Shown here piece after piece: positions 1-11,453 of a stretch of DNA of 64,000 nucleotides. The notes beneath the pieces were generated by a model. That model had not been told where the DNA came from. It saw only the letters and a program-made list of their open reading frames with translations, and searched no databases. Each line of letters begins with the position of its first letter. Within the stretch, counting starts at the first letter, position 1. The position numbers and the translations under genes are program-made. The DNA comes from Gammaproteobacteria bacterium (GTDB lineage: Bacteria; Pseudomonadota; Gammaproteobacteria; Steroidobacterales; Steroidobacteraceae), in NCBI GenBank assembly GCA_027315105.1, contig DAHUYP010000015.1, forward strand, positions 124,001 through 188,000, in the 5' to 3' direction.

Positions 1-1167
1 CACGCCGGTGAGCGTGACGTGCACGCCCATGTAGTGTTGCGCCCGCCCCAGCGACGCAAAGTCATTGTGCCCGAGGTTCCAGCCGAGATTGGCACCCGCA
101 AGCGTCGCGCCCAGCAGCACGCTGCCGGGCCAGAGCAGCCAGGTCTGGCGCGTGAGCACCGCCAGGCCCATGATCGCGATCGACGCCACCAGCGACCAGC
201 ACTGGCGCGAGCGATAGTCGATCACGTGGCCGCGGTCGAACAGCCGCGCCCACCACGGCAGGAACACCGGCATCAGCAGGTAGGGCAACGCCGTCAGCAG
301 CACGATCTGCCGCGTGCTCGACAGATGCAGACGGTCGGTGAACAGCACCACCATCTGCGAGGCCACCATCAGGTTGCCCGCGCCGTACAGGCTCATCCAG
401 AACATGTAGCGCCGGAAGGCCGGGTCGGCGCGCAATATCTCGCGCAGCATCCTGAGACTGAACGGCGCAGCGGCGATGCCCTCCCCGGCCTCCGCGGCCA
501 GCAGGCGGTATTCGCGCCGTACGCGCACCGCGCGGTAGCGCCAGGCGCCGACCAGGCCGGCCAGGCAGGCCAGCAGATACATCCAGCGCGCCAGGCCGGC
601 GCGATGGTCCAGCACCCAGCCGGTGGCCAGCGCGACGCCAGCGGTGCCGACCTCGTTGTAGACCACGATGCGGCCGGTCACGCGTGCCATCACGTGTCGC
701 GGATAATTGGCGGTCCAGATCGCCGCGCGTACGGTCAGCACGCCGGCCCACAGCATGCGCGCCGCAATCACGGCCAGGATCGTCAGCAGCAGGCCGCGCC
801 GCTCGGTGGGCGCGAAGGCGATCAATCCGACCGCCAGCGCGAAGGCCGCCTGCAGCGCAACCAGCAACGACACGCGCGAGCGGCCGTGCGCCAGATTGGC
901 CCAGGCAAAGCTGACGATGTTGGCCAGCGTCGGGGCGCCGGCGACCAGCGATACCGCGAGGTTGACGGTGGCTCGAGGCAGCACCGGCGCATAGCCCTGC
1001 TTGACGAACACCGCCACCGTCGCGCCCTCGACCATGCCGAGCGTGACGCCGATCAAGGCCCAGGGCAGGCGTTCGCGGCTGAAGATGGCTTCGACCAGCG
1101 CGCTCGGCACCGGCCCGCGCTCGGGCACCGCCGCCGAGACAACCCCGGATGGTGGTGGCTCGCTCAT
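1..1167 (-). CDS. MFS transporter (3' end outside the window)
   Basis: The reverse strand reads open from an ATG at 1167 to the window edge, giving 389 residues without a stop, so the C-terminus is missing. After a soluble N-terminus of about 35 residues come alternating hydrophobic helices (e.g. ALIGVTLGMVEGATVAVFV, TLANIVSFAWANLAHG, LLLTILAVIAARMLWAGV) joined by short basic loops, as in major facilitator superfamily permeases. Ten or so helices are visible and the chain breaks off within the second half. The substrate cannot be read from the sequence. It starts 15 bases after the aminopeptidase stop and is probably its co-transcribed downstream partner. The long plus-strand ORF over the same bases is Arg/Gln/His-rich and is a GC-driven shadow. 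Confidence 0.8.
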   Translation of the reverse strand, partial: MSEPPPSGVVSAAVPERGPVPSALVEAIFSRERLPWALIGVTLGMVEGATVAVFVKQGYAPVLPRATVNLAVSLVAGAPTLANIVSFAWANLAHGRSRVSLLVALQAAFALAVGLIAFAPTERRGLLLTILAVIAARMLWAGVLTVRAAIWTANYPRHVMARVTGRIVVYNEVGTAGVALATGWVLDHRAGLARWMYLLACLAGLVGAWRYRAVRVRREYRLLAAEAGEGIAAAPFSLRMLREILRADPAFRRYMFWMSLYGAGNLMVASQMVVLFTDRLHLSSTRQIVLLTALPYLLMPVFLPWWARLFDRGHVIDYRSRQCWSLVASIAIMGLAVLTRQTWLLWPGSVLLGATLAGANLGWNLGHNDFASLGRAQHYMGVHVTLTGV

Positions 1168-1182
1168 CGGCCGGCAATGGCT

Positions 1183-2578
1183 CTAGCCGAAGCGACGGCG
1201 CAGCAGCTGGTAGAGCGCGCGCACGCATTGAGCATCGGCACCCAGCGGGCGGCCGGGACGATCCTTCGGGTTCCAGGCGTAGAAATCCAGATGCAGCCAG
1301 CGCGGCGTCGCGGTCACGAAGCGCTTGAGGAACAGCGCCGCGATGATCGCGCCGGCAAACGGTGACGCCGAGACGTTGTTCAGGTCGGCGATCCGGCTGC
1401 TGAGCTCATCGTCGTAGCCGAGCCACAGCGGCATCGGCCAGACCGGATCGGCGTGCTGGCGGCCGAGTTCGCCCAGCTCCAGTGCCAGCGCCTCATCGTT
1501 GCTGAAGACGGCGGGCAGGTCGGGCCCGAGCGCGGTGCGCGCCGCCCCGGTCAGGGTCGCCAGGTCGATCAGCAGGTCCGGCACTTCGGCATCGGCGGCC
1601 GCCAGCGCATCGGCCAGCACCAGGCGCCCCTCGGCGTCGGTATTGCCGATCTCGACCGTCAGACCCTTGCGCGACCGGCACACGTCGCCCGGCCGGTAGG
1701 CGTTGCCGCCGATGCTGTTCTCCACCGCCGGTATGAGCAGGCGCAGTTCGATCGGGGCGTCGAGCTCGAGCAGCAGCTGCGCGAGCGCCAGGGCGCAGGC
1801 GGCCCCGCCCATGTCCTTTTTCATCAGCAGCATCGCATTCGAGGGCTTCAGGTCCAGCCCGCCGGTGTCGAAGCACACACCCTTGCCGATCAGCGTCACC
1901 CGCGGCGCACCGCTGCGGCGCCAGCGGCAATCGATCAGCCGCGGCGCGCGCGCTGCCTGCGCCCACGGCCGCGACCAACGGGTACTCGCGCGCGAGCTCC
2001 TCACCGCCGTACACACGGGTCTCGGCGCCGTGCTTCTGACCCAGCTCGAGCGCCGCGACGGCGAGCTCGGCGGGGCCGAGCTGGTTCGCCGGTGCGTTGA
2101 TGAGGTCGCGCGCCAGGCCCATGGCCTGGGCAGCCGCCTCGGCGTAGCGCCGATCCGCACTGGCCGGCGCAACCAGGGCGTTAGCCGCCGGCGGCTTGGG
2201 CGGCGTGCCCCGGTAGCGCGTCAGGCGGTAACTGCCGAGCAGCCAGCCGAGCGCAAACTGCGTTGCGGCCAGCCCCGGCAACGCCGTGGCCAGCTGATAG
2301 GTGCCGGCCGGCAGGCGGTCGGGCAGCGGCGCGGCGTCCCAGAGCGAGAGCTCATCGAGCTCACGCAGCGCCCCGAGGCCCCAGATCGCACCGGCAATCG
2401 TGCCTTCGCTCGAGGCCAGCAGCTGCAGCCGATGCCGTTCCGCTGCATAGCCCTGCGAGCGCGCCCACGCCGCCTGAGCCGCCGGCAACGATTGCAGCAA
2501 CGCGCCGTAGCTGGCCTCGGTGGCGATCCAGAGCGGCACGCCGGGCGCGCCGTCACCGGCAGTGATCAGGGTCTGCAT
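1183..2578 (-). pseudogene. Leucyl aminopeptidase family (M17), frameshifted
   Basis: The N-terminal half (ATG at 2578) and the catalytic C-terminal half lie in different frames that switch near 1935-1955. Family features in the second frame include GKGVCFDTGGLDLKP and KKDMGGA (metal ligands) and the M17 signature NTDAEGRLVLAD. At the switch the gene reads a short GC dinucleotide run; adding one GC unit restores S-A-R-A-P-R-L-I, the expected family sequence, and a single 465-codon reading frame. So the gene is a nearly intact cytosolic M17 metallopeptidase that releases N-terminal residues from peptides, broken by loss of one GC unit (real mutation or assembly error). It is transcribed away from the ilvC attenuator, with the MFS gene 15 bases downstream. 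Confidence 0.85.
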
Positions 2579-2679
2579 GCGGTCGGCAGCTTAGCGAATT
2601 GGCGCCGCCGCCGCCTCCGGGACGCCCCGCCGGTGCGCTGAAGGCGGCCACCACCACCCGGGCGCGGGCCGCTCTCTCG

Positions 2680-2709
2680 TTGACAAGTACTTGATCGTTG
2701 TGCTGATAT
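2680..2709 (+). promoter_or_regulatory. Sigma70-type promoter of the ilvC-leu operon leader
   Basis: TTGACA at 2680-2685 is a perfect -35 box. TGATAT at 2704-2709, preceded by TGC (extended -10 element), lies 18 bases downstream. Transcription would start near 2716, before the leader peptide. Seen in sequence; activity is inferred. Confidence 0.65.
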
Positions 2710-2740
2710 TGCCCAATAGCTGTAAGCACTCCGACCAGGC

Positions 2741-2827
2741 ATGACACCGACCCTTCGCCCTCTGGCACTGCTGGTAGATCTGCTGCTCGCAATGAGCGGT
2801 CGGGGCGGGTGCTGCCGGCGTTTCTGA
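2741..2827 (+). CDS. leuL: Leu-rich leader peptide (attenuator)
   Basis: A 28-codon ORF starts at ATG 2741 and stops with TGA at 2825-2827. Residues 8-16 read L-A-L-L-V-D-L-L-L: seven of the 28 codons are Leu, with one Val. It lies between a good promoter and a terminator hairpin just upstream of ilvC. That is the arrangement of amino-acid attenuators, and the E. coli LeuL leader is also 28 residues. Ribosomes stalling on Leu codons when charged tRNA(Leu) is scarce would favour an antiterminator over the 2851 hairpin. The ribosome site is weak (AGG 4-6 bases before ATG). The symbol is given by analogy. Confidence 0.7.
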   Translation: MTPTLRPLALLVDLLLAMSGRGGCCRRF

Positions 2828-2850
2828 TACCAGGAAACGGACATACACCG

Positions 2851-2888
2851 AAACCCCGCACCGGCCGCCGATGCGGGGTTTTTTGTTT
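2851..2888 (+). terminator. Attenuator hairpin before ilvC
   Basis: AAACCCCGCA (2851-2860) pairs perfectly with TGCGGGGTTT (2872-2881) around an 11-base loop and is followed by T-rich TTTGTTT. This is an intrinsic terminator placed only about 20 bases before the ilvC start, so it must be read through for the operon to be expressed. Together with the Leu-rich leader upstream it forms a transcription attenuator. Confidence 0.8.
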
Positions 2889-2909
2889 ACCTACGTGGAG
2901 CTTCGAACG

Positions 2910-3902
2910 ATGCATCTGTATTCCCGCAAGGACGTCGACAAGAAGGCGCTCAAGGGCGCGCGCATTGCCGTGCTCGGCTACGGCAGCCAGGGACGCGCCC
3001 ATGCCCTGAACCTCAAGGACAGCGGCTTCAACGTCGTGGTCGGTCTGCGCAAGGGCGGCGCGAGCTGGAAGAGCGCCAAGCGCGCTGGCCTGGCGGTGGC
3101 CGAGCCGGTCGAAGCGGTGCAGGGTGCGGACCTGGTGGCGATGCTGGTACCGGACATGGCGCAGTCGGGGCTCTACCAGGCGGTCAAATCGGTGCTGAAG
3201 CCCGGCGCAACCCTGCTGTTCGCGCACGGCTTCAACGTGCATTTCAAGCAGATCAAGCCGCGCAAGGATCTGGACGTCGTGCTGATCGCGCCCAAGGGCC
3301 CGGGCGGCCTGGTACGCCGCCAGTACCAGCAGGGCCGTGGCGTGCCCTGCCTGATCGCGGTGGCGCAGGACGTCACGGGCAAGGCGCACGCCAAGGCGCT
3401 GGCCTACGCCGACGGCATCGGCGGCACCCGCGGTGGGGTGCTCGAGACCACGTTCGCCGAGGAGACCGAGACCGATCTGTTCGGCGAACAGGCGGTGCTC
3501 TGCGGCGGCGCGACCGAGCTCGTGGTCAAGGGTTACGAGACCCTGGTCGAAGCCGGCTATCAGCCGGAAGTCGCCTACTACGAGTGCCTGCACGAGTTGA
3601 AACTGATCGTCGATCTGCTGCACGAAGGCGGACTCGCCAAGATGCACAAGTACATCAGCGATACCGCCAAATGGGGCGATCTGACGCGCGGCCCGCGGGT
3701 GGTCGACGAGCGCACGAAGAAGGAAATGCGCAGGATCCTCAAGGAAATCCAGAGCGGCAAGTTTGCCCGGCAGTGGATCGAGGAGAGTTCCACCGGCGGC
3801 AAGAATTTCCAGCGCCTGCTCAAGCAGGATCTGCGGCACCCGATCGAGCGGGTCGGCGAGCGCCTGCGCGCCCGCATGCCCTGGTTGACGGAATCGCGCT
3901 GA
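2910..3902 (+). CDS. ilvC: Ketol-acid reductoisomerase, class I
   Basis: 330 residues, the normal length of short (class I) KARI. It converts 2-acetolactate to 2,3-dihydroxyisovalerate (and the isoleucine equivalent) with NADPH and Mg2+. The Rossmann motif GYGSQG is at residues 23-28; the C-terminal knotted domain carries [11 protein letters not shown] and the E-C-L-H-E-L-K-L segment that hold the metal and substrate. The ATG at 2910 is chosen because GTGGAG lies 9 bases upstream and the protein then begins at the family's usual position; an in-frame ATG at 2871 falls inside the terminator stem. First gene of the attenuated operon. No acetolactate synthase genes are in the window. Confidence 0.97.
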   Translation: MHLYSRKDVDKKALKGARIAVLGYGSQGRAHALNLKDSGFNVVVGLRKGGASWKSAKRAGLAVAEPVEAVQGADLVAMLVPDMAQSGLYQAVKSVLKPGATLLFAHGFNVHFKQIKPRKDLDVVLIAPKGPGGLVRRQYQQGRGVPCLIAVAQDVTGKAHAKALAYADGIGGTRGGVLETTFAEETETDLFGEQAVLCGGATELVVKGYETLVEAGYQPEVAYYECLHELKLIVDLLHEGGLAKMHKYISDTAKWGDLTRGPRVVDERTKKEMRRILKEIQSGKFARQWIEESSTGGKNFQRLLKQDLRHPIERVGERLRARMPWLTESR

Positions 3903-3936
3903 ACGGACAACGGACGTGATCTGACGGAGAGCGGCC

Positions 3937-5520
<1,584 letters not shown>

Positions 5521-5531
5521 GAGTGTGCACC

Positions 5532-6500
5532 ATGCCCATCCCGGCTACACCCTATATCTGGTTCAACGGCAAGCTCGTGGCCTGGGAGAAGGCCACGGTG
5601 CACGTGCTGTCGCACGCGCTGCACTATGGCTCCTCGGTGTTCGAGGGCGTGCGCGCCTACGAGACCCCCAAGGGCGTCGCCATCTTCCGCCTGCGCGACC
5701 ACACCCGGCGGCTGTTCGATTCGGCGAAGATCTACCGTATCCAGCTGCCGTTCACGCCCGACCAGATCAACGATGCCTGCCGCCTGGTGATCGCCGTCAA
5801 CGACCTGGCCCACGGAGCGTATATCCGCCCGATCGCGTTTCGCGGTTACGGCGAGATCGGCGTAGCGCCGAAGATCGACCCGCCGGTCGAGGTGGCGATC
5901 GCGGCCTGGGAATGGGGCAAGTACCTGGGGTCCGAGAGCGAGGAAGCGGGAGTCGATGTCTGCGTGTCCTCGTGGCAGCGGGTCGCGCCCAATACGCTAC
6001 CGGCGCTAGCCAAGGCCGGCGGCAACTACCTCTCCAGCCAGCTCATCAGCCAGGAGGCCAAGCGCCTGGGATTCGCGGAAGGCATCGGGCTCGCGCCCGA
6101 CGGCACCGTGAGCGAAGGCGCTGGCGAGAACCTGTTCCTGGTCAAGGACGGCGTGCTGCTCACGCCCGGGCTCGCCCATTCCGCGCTCGCGGGCATCACG
6201 CGCGACACGGTGATCAAGCTCGCGCGCGAACTCGGCATCGAGGTGCGCGAGACCTCGGTGCCGCGCGAGCTGCTGTATCTGGCCGAGGAGCTGTTCTTCA
6301 CCGGCACCGCGGCCGAGGTCACACCGATCAGCTCGGTGGATCGCATCCCGATCGGCACCGGCAGGCGCGGGCCGGTCACGCAGCAGCTGCAGCAGGCGTT
6401 CTTCGGCCTGTTCTCCGGTGCCACCCACGACCGCTGGGGCTGGCTCGACTACGTGGACATGCAGGCGAAGCCGCGGGCCGCGGCCGCGGCCGCCAGCTAA
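5532..6500 (+). CDS. ilvE: Branched-chain amino acid aminotransferase
   Basis: 322 residues, class IV PLP aminotransferase. It makes the last transamination step to leucine, valine and isoleucine. K161 in A-K-A-G-G-N-Y is the expected PLP lysine; [11 protein letters not shown] and the G-T-A-A-E-V-T-P-I phosphate-binding segment near the C-terminus are family motifs. The start at 5532 follows leuA by 11 bases, and GGAG overlaps the leuA stop. Its place inside the leu cluster supports the branched-chain assignment over D-amino acid transaminase or aminodeoxychorismate lyase. Confidence 0.95.
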   Translation: MPIPATPYIWFNGKLVAWEKATVHVLSHALHYGSSVFEGVRAYETPKGVAIFRLRDHTRRLFDSAKIYRIQLPFTPDQINDACRLVIAVNDLAHGAYIRPIAFRGYGEIGVAPKIDPPVEVAIAAWEWGKYLGSESEEAGVDVCVSSWQRVAPNTLPALAKAGGNYLSSQLISQEAKRLGFAEGIGLAPDGTVSEGAGENLFLVKDGVLLTPGLAHSALAGITRDTVIKLARELGIEVRETSVPRELLYLAEELFFTGTAAEVTPISSVDRIPIGTGRRGPVTQQLQQAFFGLFSGATHDRWGWLDYVDMQAKPRAAAAAAS

Positions 6501-6528
6501 GACTCGCAACGAACGGGGTTCGCGCAGC

Positions 6529-7929
6529 ATGAAGACCATGTTCCAGAAGGTCTGGGAGCAGCACGAGGTCGTGCCCGAGACCGCCGACACGCCGGCCGTG
6601 CTCTACATCGACCGGCACCTGATCCACGAGGTCACCTCGCCCCAGGCCTTCACGGTGCTGCGCGAGCGCGGACTGGCGGTGCGGCGCCCCGATCGCACGC
6701 TCGCGACCATCGATCACTCGAGCCCGACGCGCACCGAGCAGATCTTCGGCGGCGCACCGATCACGATCGAGTCGGCCGCGCGGCAGATTGCGCAGCTGCA
6801 GCGCAACTGCGCCGATTTCGGCGTCGAGCTGCTCGATCTCAAGAGCGAGCTGCGCGGCATCGTGCACATCGTGGGACCGGAGCTCGGCCTGACGCAACCC
6901 GGCAGTACAGTGGTCTGCGGCGACAGCCACACCAGCACGCACGGCGCCTTCGGCGCCCTCGCCTTCGGCATCGGCACCACCGAGGTCGGCCACGTGCTGG
7001 CGACGCAGTGCCTGCTGCAGCGCCGGCCGAAAACCTTCGCCGTCACGGTCGACGGTGCGCTCGCGAGCGCCGTGACCGCCAAGGACCTGATCCTCGCCAT
7101 CATCGGCCAGATCGGCATCGGCGGCGGCACCGGGCACGTGTTCGAATACCGCGGCGCGGCCATCCGGGCGCTGTCGATGGAAGAGCGCATGACGGTGTGC
7201 AACATGTCGATCGAGGCCGGTGCGCGCGCCGGCATGATCGCGCCGGATGAGACCACTTTCAGCTACCTGGCCGCACGCCCGCGCGCCCCCAAGGGCGCCG
7301 CCTGGGAGCGCGCGCTCGAGCACTGGCGCTCCCTGCCCGGCGATGCGCTCGCCGGGTTCGATCGCGAGCTCAAGGTGGACGCCGCGGCGCTCGAGCCGAT
7401 GGTCACCTACGGCACCAACCCGGGCATGGTGATACCGGTGTCAGGATCGATCCCGGACAAGCACGGCGACCCGGTGTTCGACAAGGCCCTGGCGTACATG
7501 GGCCTGCACGCCGGTGAGCCGATCGGCAACCAGCCGGTCAACGTGGTATTCATCGGCAGCTGCACCAACGGCCGGCTATCCGATCTGCGCAGCGCGGCGC
7601 GGCTGCTGCGCGGACGCAAGATCGCGCAGGGCGTGCGGGCACTGGTGGTACCGGGCTCGCAGCTGGTCAAGAAGGCGGCCGAGGCCGAGGGCCTGGACCG
7701 CATCTTCATCGAGGCCGGTGCCGAATGGCGCGAGTCGGGCTGCTCCATGTGCCTCGGCATGAACGGCGACACCGTCGGCAAGGGCGAGTATTCGATCAGC
7801 ACCAGCAACCGCAATTTCGAAGGTCGACAGGGCCAGGGCGCACGCACCCTGCTCGCCAGTCCGTTGACCGCCGCCGCCAGTGCGGTGCGCGGCCGGGTCA
7901 CCGATCCCCGTCAATTCCTCAACGCTTAG
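6529..7929 (+). CDS. leuC: 3-isopropylmalate dehydratase, large subunit
   Basis: 466 residues, the usual LeuC length. With LeuD it isomerises 2- to 3-isopropylmalate. The [4Fe-4S] ligands are visible as C345 (GSCTNGR), C405 and C408 (GCSMCLGMN). The substrate-binding stretch [15 protein letters not shown] is intact. Start choice: ATG 6529 gives the family N-terminus (F-Q-K-V-W-E-Q-H). An in-frame ATG at 6538 is also possible. It lies 28 bases after ilvE and 8 bases before leuD. Confidence 0.96.
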   Translation: MKTMFQKVWEQHEVVPETADTPAVLYIDRHLIHEVTSPQAFTVLRERGLAVRRPDRTLATIDHSSPTRTEQIFGGAPITIESAARQIAQLQRNCADFGVELLDLKSELRGIVHIVGPELGLTQPGSTVVCGDSHTSTHGAFGALAFGIGTTEVGHVLATQCLLQRRPKTFAVTVDGALASAVTAKDLILAIIGQIGIGGGTGHVFEYRGAAIRALSMEERMTVCNMSIEAGARAGMIAPDETTFSYLAARPRAPKGAAWERALEHWRSLPGDALAGFDRELKVDAAALEPMVTYGTNPGMVIPVSGSIPDKHGDPVFDKALAYMGLHAGEPIGNQPVNVVFIGSCTNGRLSDLRSAARLLRGRKIAQGVRALVVPGSQLVKKAAEAEGLDRIFIEAGAEWRESGCSMCLGMNGDTVGKGEYSISTSNRNFEGRQGQGARTLLASPLTAAASAVRGRVTDPRQFLNA

Positions 7930-7937
7930 GGCGCCGA

Positions 7938-8516
7938 ATGGAACCGATACGTCAGATTCGCTCGCGCACGGCCGTGCTGCCGTCCACCAACATCGACACC
8001 GACCAGATCATCCCGGCGAGATTCCTGCGCACCACGACGCGCGAGGGGCTCGGCCGGCAGCTGTTCGCCGATTGGCGCTATGGCGCCGACGGCAGCCTGG
8101 TGCCAGACTTCGCGCTCAACCGGCCGGAGGCATCCGGCTGCAGCATCCTGGTGGCAGGCCGCAACTTCGGCTGCGGCTCCTCCCGCGAGCACGCGCCCTG
8201 GGCGCTGCTCGACTATGGCGTGCGCGCCGTCATCAGCACCGAGATCGCCGATATCTTCCGCAACAACTCGCTCATGAACGGCCTGCTGCCGATCGTGGTC
8301 GACGAGACGACGCATCGCTGGCTGCTCGAGCACCCGGGCGCCGAGGTCACGATCGACCTCGAGAGCAGCACCCTGCAGTTGCCCACCGGCGTGCGCGTGG
8401 GCTTTCCGATCGAGGGCTTCGCGCGCTACTGCCTGCTCAACGGCGTCGATGAGCTCGGCTTCCTGCTCTCCAAAGGCCCGGACATCGCCGCCTACGAGCA
8501 GAGGGGGCGATCGTGA
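7938..8516 (+). CDS. leuD: 3-isopropylmalate dehydratase, small subunit
   Basis: 192 residues, the swivelling domain of isopropylmalate isomerase that partners LeuC. Family sequences seen are [15 protein letters not shown] near the start and the substrate loop [13 protein letters not shown]. Full length and in order between leuC and leuB. Its TGA stop overlaps the leuB GTG start by four bases (GTGA), implying translational coupling. Confidence 0.95.
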   Translation: MEPIRQIRSRTAVLPSTNIDTDQIIPARFLRTTTREGLGRQLFADWRYGADGSLVPDFALNRPEASGCSILVAGRNFGCGSSREHAPWALLDYGVRAVISTEIADIFRNNSLMNGLLPIVVDETTHRWLLEHPGAEVTIDLESSTLQLPTGVRVGFPIEGFARYCLLNGVDELGFLLSKGPDIAAYEQRGRS

Positions 8517-9574
8517 AGGCGCGCATCGCCGTCGTCGCCGGTGACGGGATCGGCCCGGAAGTCATCGCCGAGGCCATTCGCGTGCTGCGCGCCATCGAGC
8601 ACAGTCACGGCCATGATTTCAGCCTGAGCGAGGCGCCGCTCGGCGGCATTGCGATCGATCTGCACGGCGATCCGCTGCCGCCGGCGACGCTCGATACCTG
8701 CCTGCGCTCCGATGCGGTGCTGCTGGGCGCTATCGGCGGACCCAAATGGTCCGCGCCGCAGGCCAAGGTGCGCCCCGAAGCCGGCCTGCTGCGGCTGCGC
8801 AAGGAGCTCGGCGTGTACGCCAACCTGCGCCCGGTCAGCGTCCATCCGGATCTGCACGGCGCCTCGAGCCTCAAGCCCGAGGTGATCGACGGCGTGGATC
8901 TGATCTTCGTGCGCGAGCTGACCGGTGGCATCTACTTCGGCCCCAAGACCCGCAACGCCGAGCAGGCCACCGACCTGTGCGTCTACACGGTCAAGGAGAT
9001 CGAGCGCATCGTGCGCGTGGCCGCACAGATCGCGCGCGGCCGCCGCCGGCGGCTGCTGTCGATCGACAAGGCCAACGTACTGGAGACCTCGCGCCGGTGG
9101 CGCGAGGTGTGCGAGCGCGTCGTGCACGCCGAGTTCCCGGACGTCCACCTCGAGCACATGCTGGTCGACTCCGCCGCCATGCACCTGATCCGCCGTCCGC
9201 GCGACTTCGACGTCGCGGTCACCGAGAACATGTTCGGCGACATCCTCACCGACGAGGCCTCGATGCTCAGCGGCTCGCTCGGCCTGCTGCCCTCCGCCTC
9301 CCTCGGCGAGGGCACGCGCGGTCTGTACGAGCCCATCCACGGCTCGGCGCCCGACATCGCCGGCGAGGGTATCGCCAACCCCTATGGCGCGATCCTCAGC
9401 GTCGCGCTGCTGCTGCGCCACTCGCTCAAGCTCGAAGAGGAAGCGCGCTCGATCGAGCTGGCGGTGCACCGCGCGATCGGCGACGGCGTGCGCACGCTCG
9501 ACATCGTCTCGCCGACCCATCGCAGCGCCAGCACGCAGGAAGCCGGCGACGCGGTGCTGTCGGCGCTGGGGTGA
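8513..9574 (+). CDS. leuB: 3-isopropylmalate dehydrogenase
   Basis: 353 residues, NAD-dependent beta-decarboxylating dehydrogenase giving 2-oxoisocaproate. G-D-G-I-G-P-E-V near the N-terminus, the [10 protein letters not shown] loop, [13 protein letters not shown] metal site and [15 protein letters not shown]-binding segment are all present. The GTG start overlaps the leuD stop. Last gene of the operon; about 60 bases later comes the first of the two palindromes. Confidence 0.96.
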   Translation: MKARIAVVAGDGIGPEVIAEAIRVLRAIEHSHGHDFSLSEAPLGGIAIDLHGDPLPPATLDTCLRSDAVLLGAIGGPKWSAPQAKVRPEAGLLRLRKELGVYANLRPVSVHPDLHGASSLKPEVIDGVDLIFVRELTGGIYFGPKTRNAEQATDLCVYTVKEIERIVRVAAQIARGRRRRLLSIDKANVLETSRRWREVCERVVHAEFPDVHLEHMLVDSAAMHLIRRPRDFDVAVTENMFGDILTDEASMLSGSLGLLPSASLGEGTRGLYEPIHGSAPDIAGEGIANPYGAILSVALLLRHSLKLEEEARSIELAVHRAIGDGVRTLDIVSPTHRSASTQEAGDAVLSALG

Positions 9575-9636
9575 GGGGCCTCGGCCGGGTGTGACCGCGT
9601 CGTGATGGGGGTGCGATCGCCGGCGCATCAAAAATA

Positions 9637-9652
9637 AGATAGTGCACTATCT
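9637..9652. repeat. Perfect palindrome, left copy
   Basis: AGATAGTGCACTATCT is a perfect 16-bp palindrome set in an AT-rich patch. A second, imperfect copy is at 13047-13062, and the similarity continues about 25 bases to the right of both. The two bracket the mobilization-gene remnant. It could be an element boundary repeat or an operator for a dimeric regulator (the geometry resembles MarR/OhrR-type sites). Confidence 0.6.
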
Positions 9653-9775
9653 AATTTCCGGCGCCTGCGAATTCGACACCCCCGCATCGAGCCCTCGACG
9701 TGCCCGCAGCGGCCGCATTCCGGCGCGGGCAGGCGCGTTCGCCCCTGCGGGCCCGCTGGGTCGAGAGCCGGGCAA

Positions 9776-10474
9776 TCACGCACCGATCCGTAGCGATCGC
9801 CAGCGGCGCGGCAGCACCCTCCTCGCCACGAACAAACCGCCGATCGGAATGTCCGGCAGCACTTCGCGCAATCGGCGCTCGCAGCATTTGTAATGCTTGC
9901 CGGTCGTCAGCACGTCGTCGAACAGCACGATGCGCTCGCGCAGCGGCTGGATACCGAGGGCCTGCCAATCGAATCGAATCACGCCGTAGAGACTATCGAG
10001 GCTCGAGCGCCGTGATTGCGCATGATCGGCGGCCGTGCTCGCGGCCTGGTACAGCAGGACCCGCAGATCCAAGTCATAACCGCCGAACGCAGTTCCCAGG
10101 ACCCGAAGCAGCCGATCGTCGTAGTCAGCCTCGCAAGGCGTGCGCGACGGCGGAATCGGCACCCAGGTCGAGCGCTCAACTGACCGCTGGTTCACGCACC
10201 GGCGCAAGGCGGCGGCAATCGCGGCAATCGCCCGCTGCTTGTAGCGCCGGCGTCTCGGATCCGACGCCGCGATGGTGGGCCGGCACTTGAGATCAGCGAT
10301 CAGCTGATTGACCCGGCTGGCGCGATAACCCGCCCCCGGCAGGTATTCGGACAGACACCAGCACTGATCGCCGGGCATCAGGTACGAATGATCGGTGCGG
10401 GCGAGCTCATCCAGCTCCGCGACGCACGCCGGCGGCGCGGCCCGGTGCGCGGCCATGCCGGCGGGTGCCCTCAC
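9776..10474 (-). CDS. Phosphoribosyltransferase-like protein
   Basis: 232 residues from a GTG that overlaps the relaxase stop (GTGA); an ATG at 10456 is an alternative start. The segment R-I-V-L-F-D-D-V-L-T-T-G (181-192) matches the PRPP-binding signature of type I phosphoribosyltransferases (two acidic residues then T-T-G), preceded by V-P-I-P-P-S (105-110), a typical active-site loop position. The N-terminal ~95 residues resemble no domain I can name. ComF-like competence proteins share the fold, but no zinc-finger N-terminus is seen. It follows the relaxase on the same transcript, so it may be cargo of the mobilizable element; its substrate is unknown. Confidence 0.6.
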   Translation of the reverse strand: MRAPAGMAAHRAAPPACVAELDELARTDHSYLMPGDQCWCLSEYLPGAGYRASRVNQLIADLKCRPTIAASDPRRRRYKQRAIAAIAAALRRCVNQRSVERSTWVPIPPSRTPCEADYDDRLLRVLGTAFGGYDLDLRVLLYQAASTAADHAQSRRSSLDSLYGVIRFDWQALGIQPLRERIVLFDDVLTTGKHYKCCERRLREVLPDIPIGGLFVARRVLPRRWRSLRIGA

Positions 10475-11451
10475 AGCGCCAGGTCGCGGTCCGAAATGTC
10501 AGGCGTCGGCGCGGCGGCCGCGGATAGCTGTCGCTGCGCATGCTCGGGCTGCTGCGCTGTCCCCTGGCGCATCAGCAACCACGCTTCCCGGGCCTGGCGT
10601 CGCACTTCATCGAGCCCTGAGCTGTGGACCTGCGGCGAGCCCGCCTGGCCGCGTTCACTCTCCAGGCCGTGCTGCGCGGCGCGCTGCAGGCGCGCCTGAA
10701 GCCGCGCGCGATACCGCTCGCGGATTCGATCCGCGATTTCACTGCGTTGACCCCGGCGCTCGGCGTATATGGCGCCAATCGGAAACTGCGGTCGCGGCTC
10801 GCGGTCGATCCCCTGCGCCCGCAGGCTGCGATGATCGATGCGCACCTCGAGTCCAGCCGCCACCAAGGCTTCATTCGTCAGGGTCGCCCACCGTTCGCGG
10901 ACGGCTTTGATTTCCGCAATGCCGGCCGGCAGACCCCGTCGCCGTCGTTCATCGCTCGCCATGTCGAGCCCTGCCTTCGCGCCAAGGCCCGCCGCTGTCA
11001 CCTCCCTGGAGGTCACCAGTAGGTGCGCGTGATGATTGCGCGCGTCCCCGTCGGCACGCGGAGAATGGATAGCCAGGTCGACGGCCACACTGTACCGGTC
11101 CGCCAGCTCGAGCGAGAACGCCCGCGCGAGCTCGAGTCGCTGACCCGCCGTCAATTCGGCCGGCAGCGCCAGCTGGTACTCGCGCGCTACGCGCGCATCG
11201 CGCCGGCTCTCGCTGCGCTCCGCCGTATTCCACAGTGTCGCTCGATCCGTCGCCCAGGCCGGCGGCGCCCCGGCGAGCCGCGAAGGCAGCAGGATCTCCT
11301 TATGACTCACGTCGGTGCGGCGTGTATGATTGTGCAATACGCCCGTGCGCTCGTCTCGAAGGCGCTCGCCGGCGCGATAGGCCGCCGCCGCGGTGGCACT
11401 GCGGCCGGCACCGCGTGAAATCGATTTGATCTGCAGATGGAAGATTGCCAT
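10471..11451 (-). CDS. MobA/MobL (MobQ) family relaxase
   Basis: 326 residues. The N-terminus M-A-I-F-H-L-Q-I-K-S-I-S-R-G-A-G-R-S and A-A-A-Y-R-A-G-E-R are typical of MobA/MobL relaxases, and the metal-binding histidines appear as R-N-H-H-A-H-L-L-V-T (H140, H141, H143). Such enzymes nick oriT through a tyrosine and lead the strand into a recipient. It is shorter than relaxases that carry a C-terminal primase or helicase: after residue ~250 only a charged Gln/Arg-rich tail is seen. It starts 2 bases after the VirB2::TraD fusion stop. I could not identify an oriT. Confidence 0.85.
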   Translation of the reverse strand: MAIFHLQIKSISRGAGRSATAAAAYRAGERLRDERTGVLHNHTRRTDVSHKEILLPSRLAGAPPAWATDRATLWNTAERSESRRDARVAREYQLALPAELTAGQRLELARAFSLELADRYSVAVDLAIHSPRADGDARNHHAHLLVTSREVTAAGLGAKAGLDMASDERRRRGLPAGIAEIKAVRERWATLTNEALVAAGLEVRIDHRSLRAQGIDREPRPQFPIGAIYAERRGQRSEIADRIRERYRARLQARLQRAAQHGLESERGQAGSPQVHSSGLDEVRRQAREAWLLMRQGTAQQPEHAQRQLSAAAAPTPDISDRDLAL

Positions 11452-11453
11452 CG

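Noticed and set aside
19-1365. 448-codon plus-strand ORF at the left end
   Set aside because: Arg/Gln/His/Ala-rich with no domain; it is the antisense shadow of the MFS and aminopeptidase genes.
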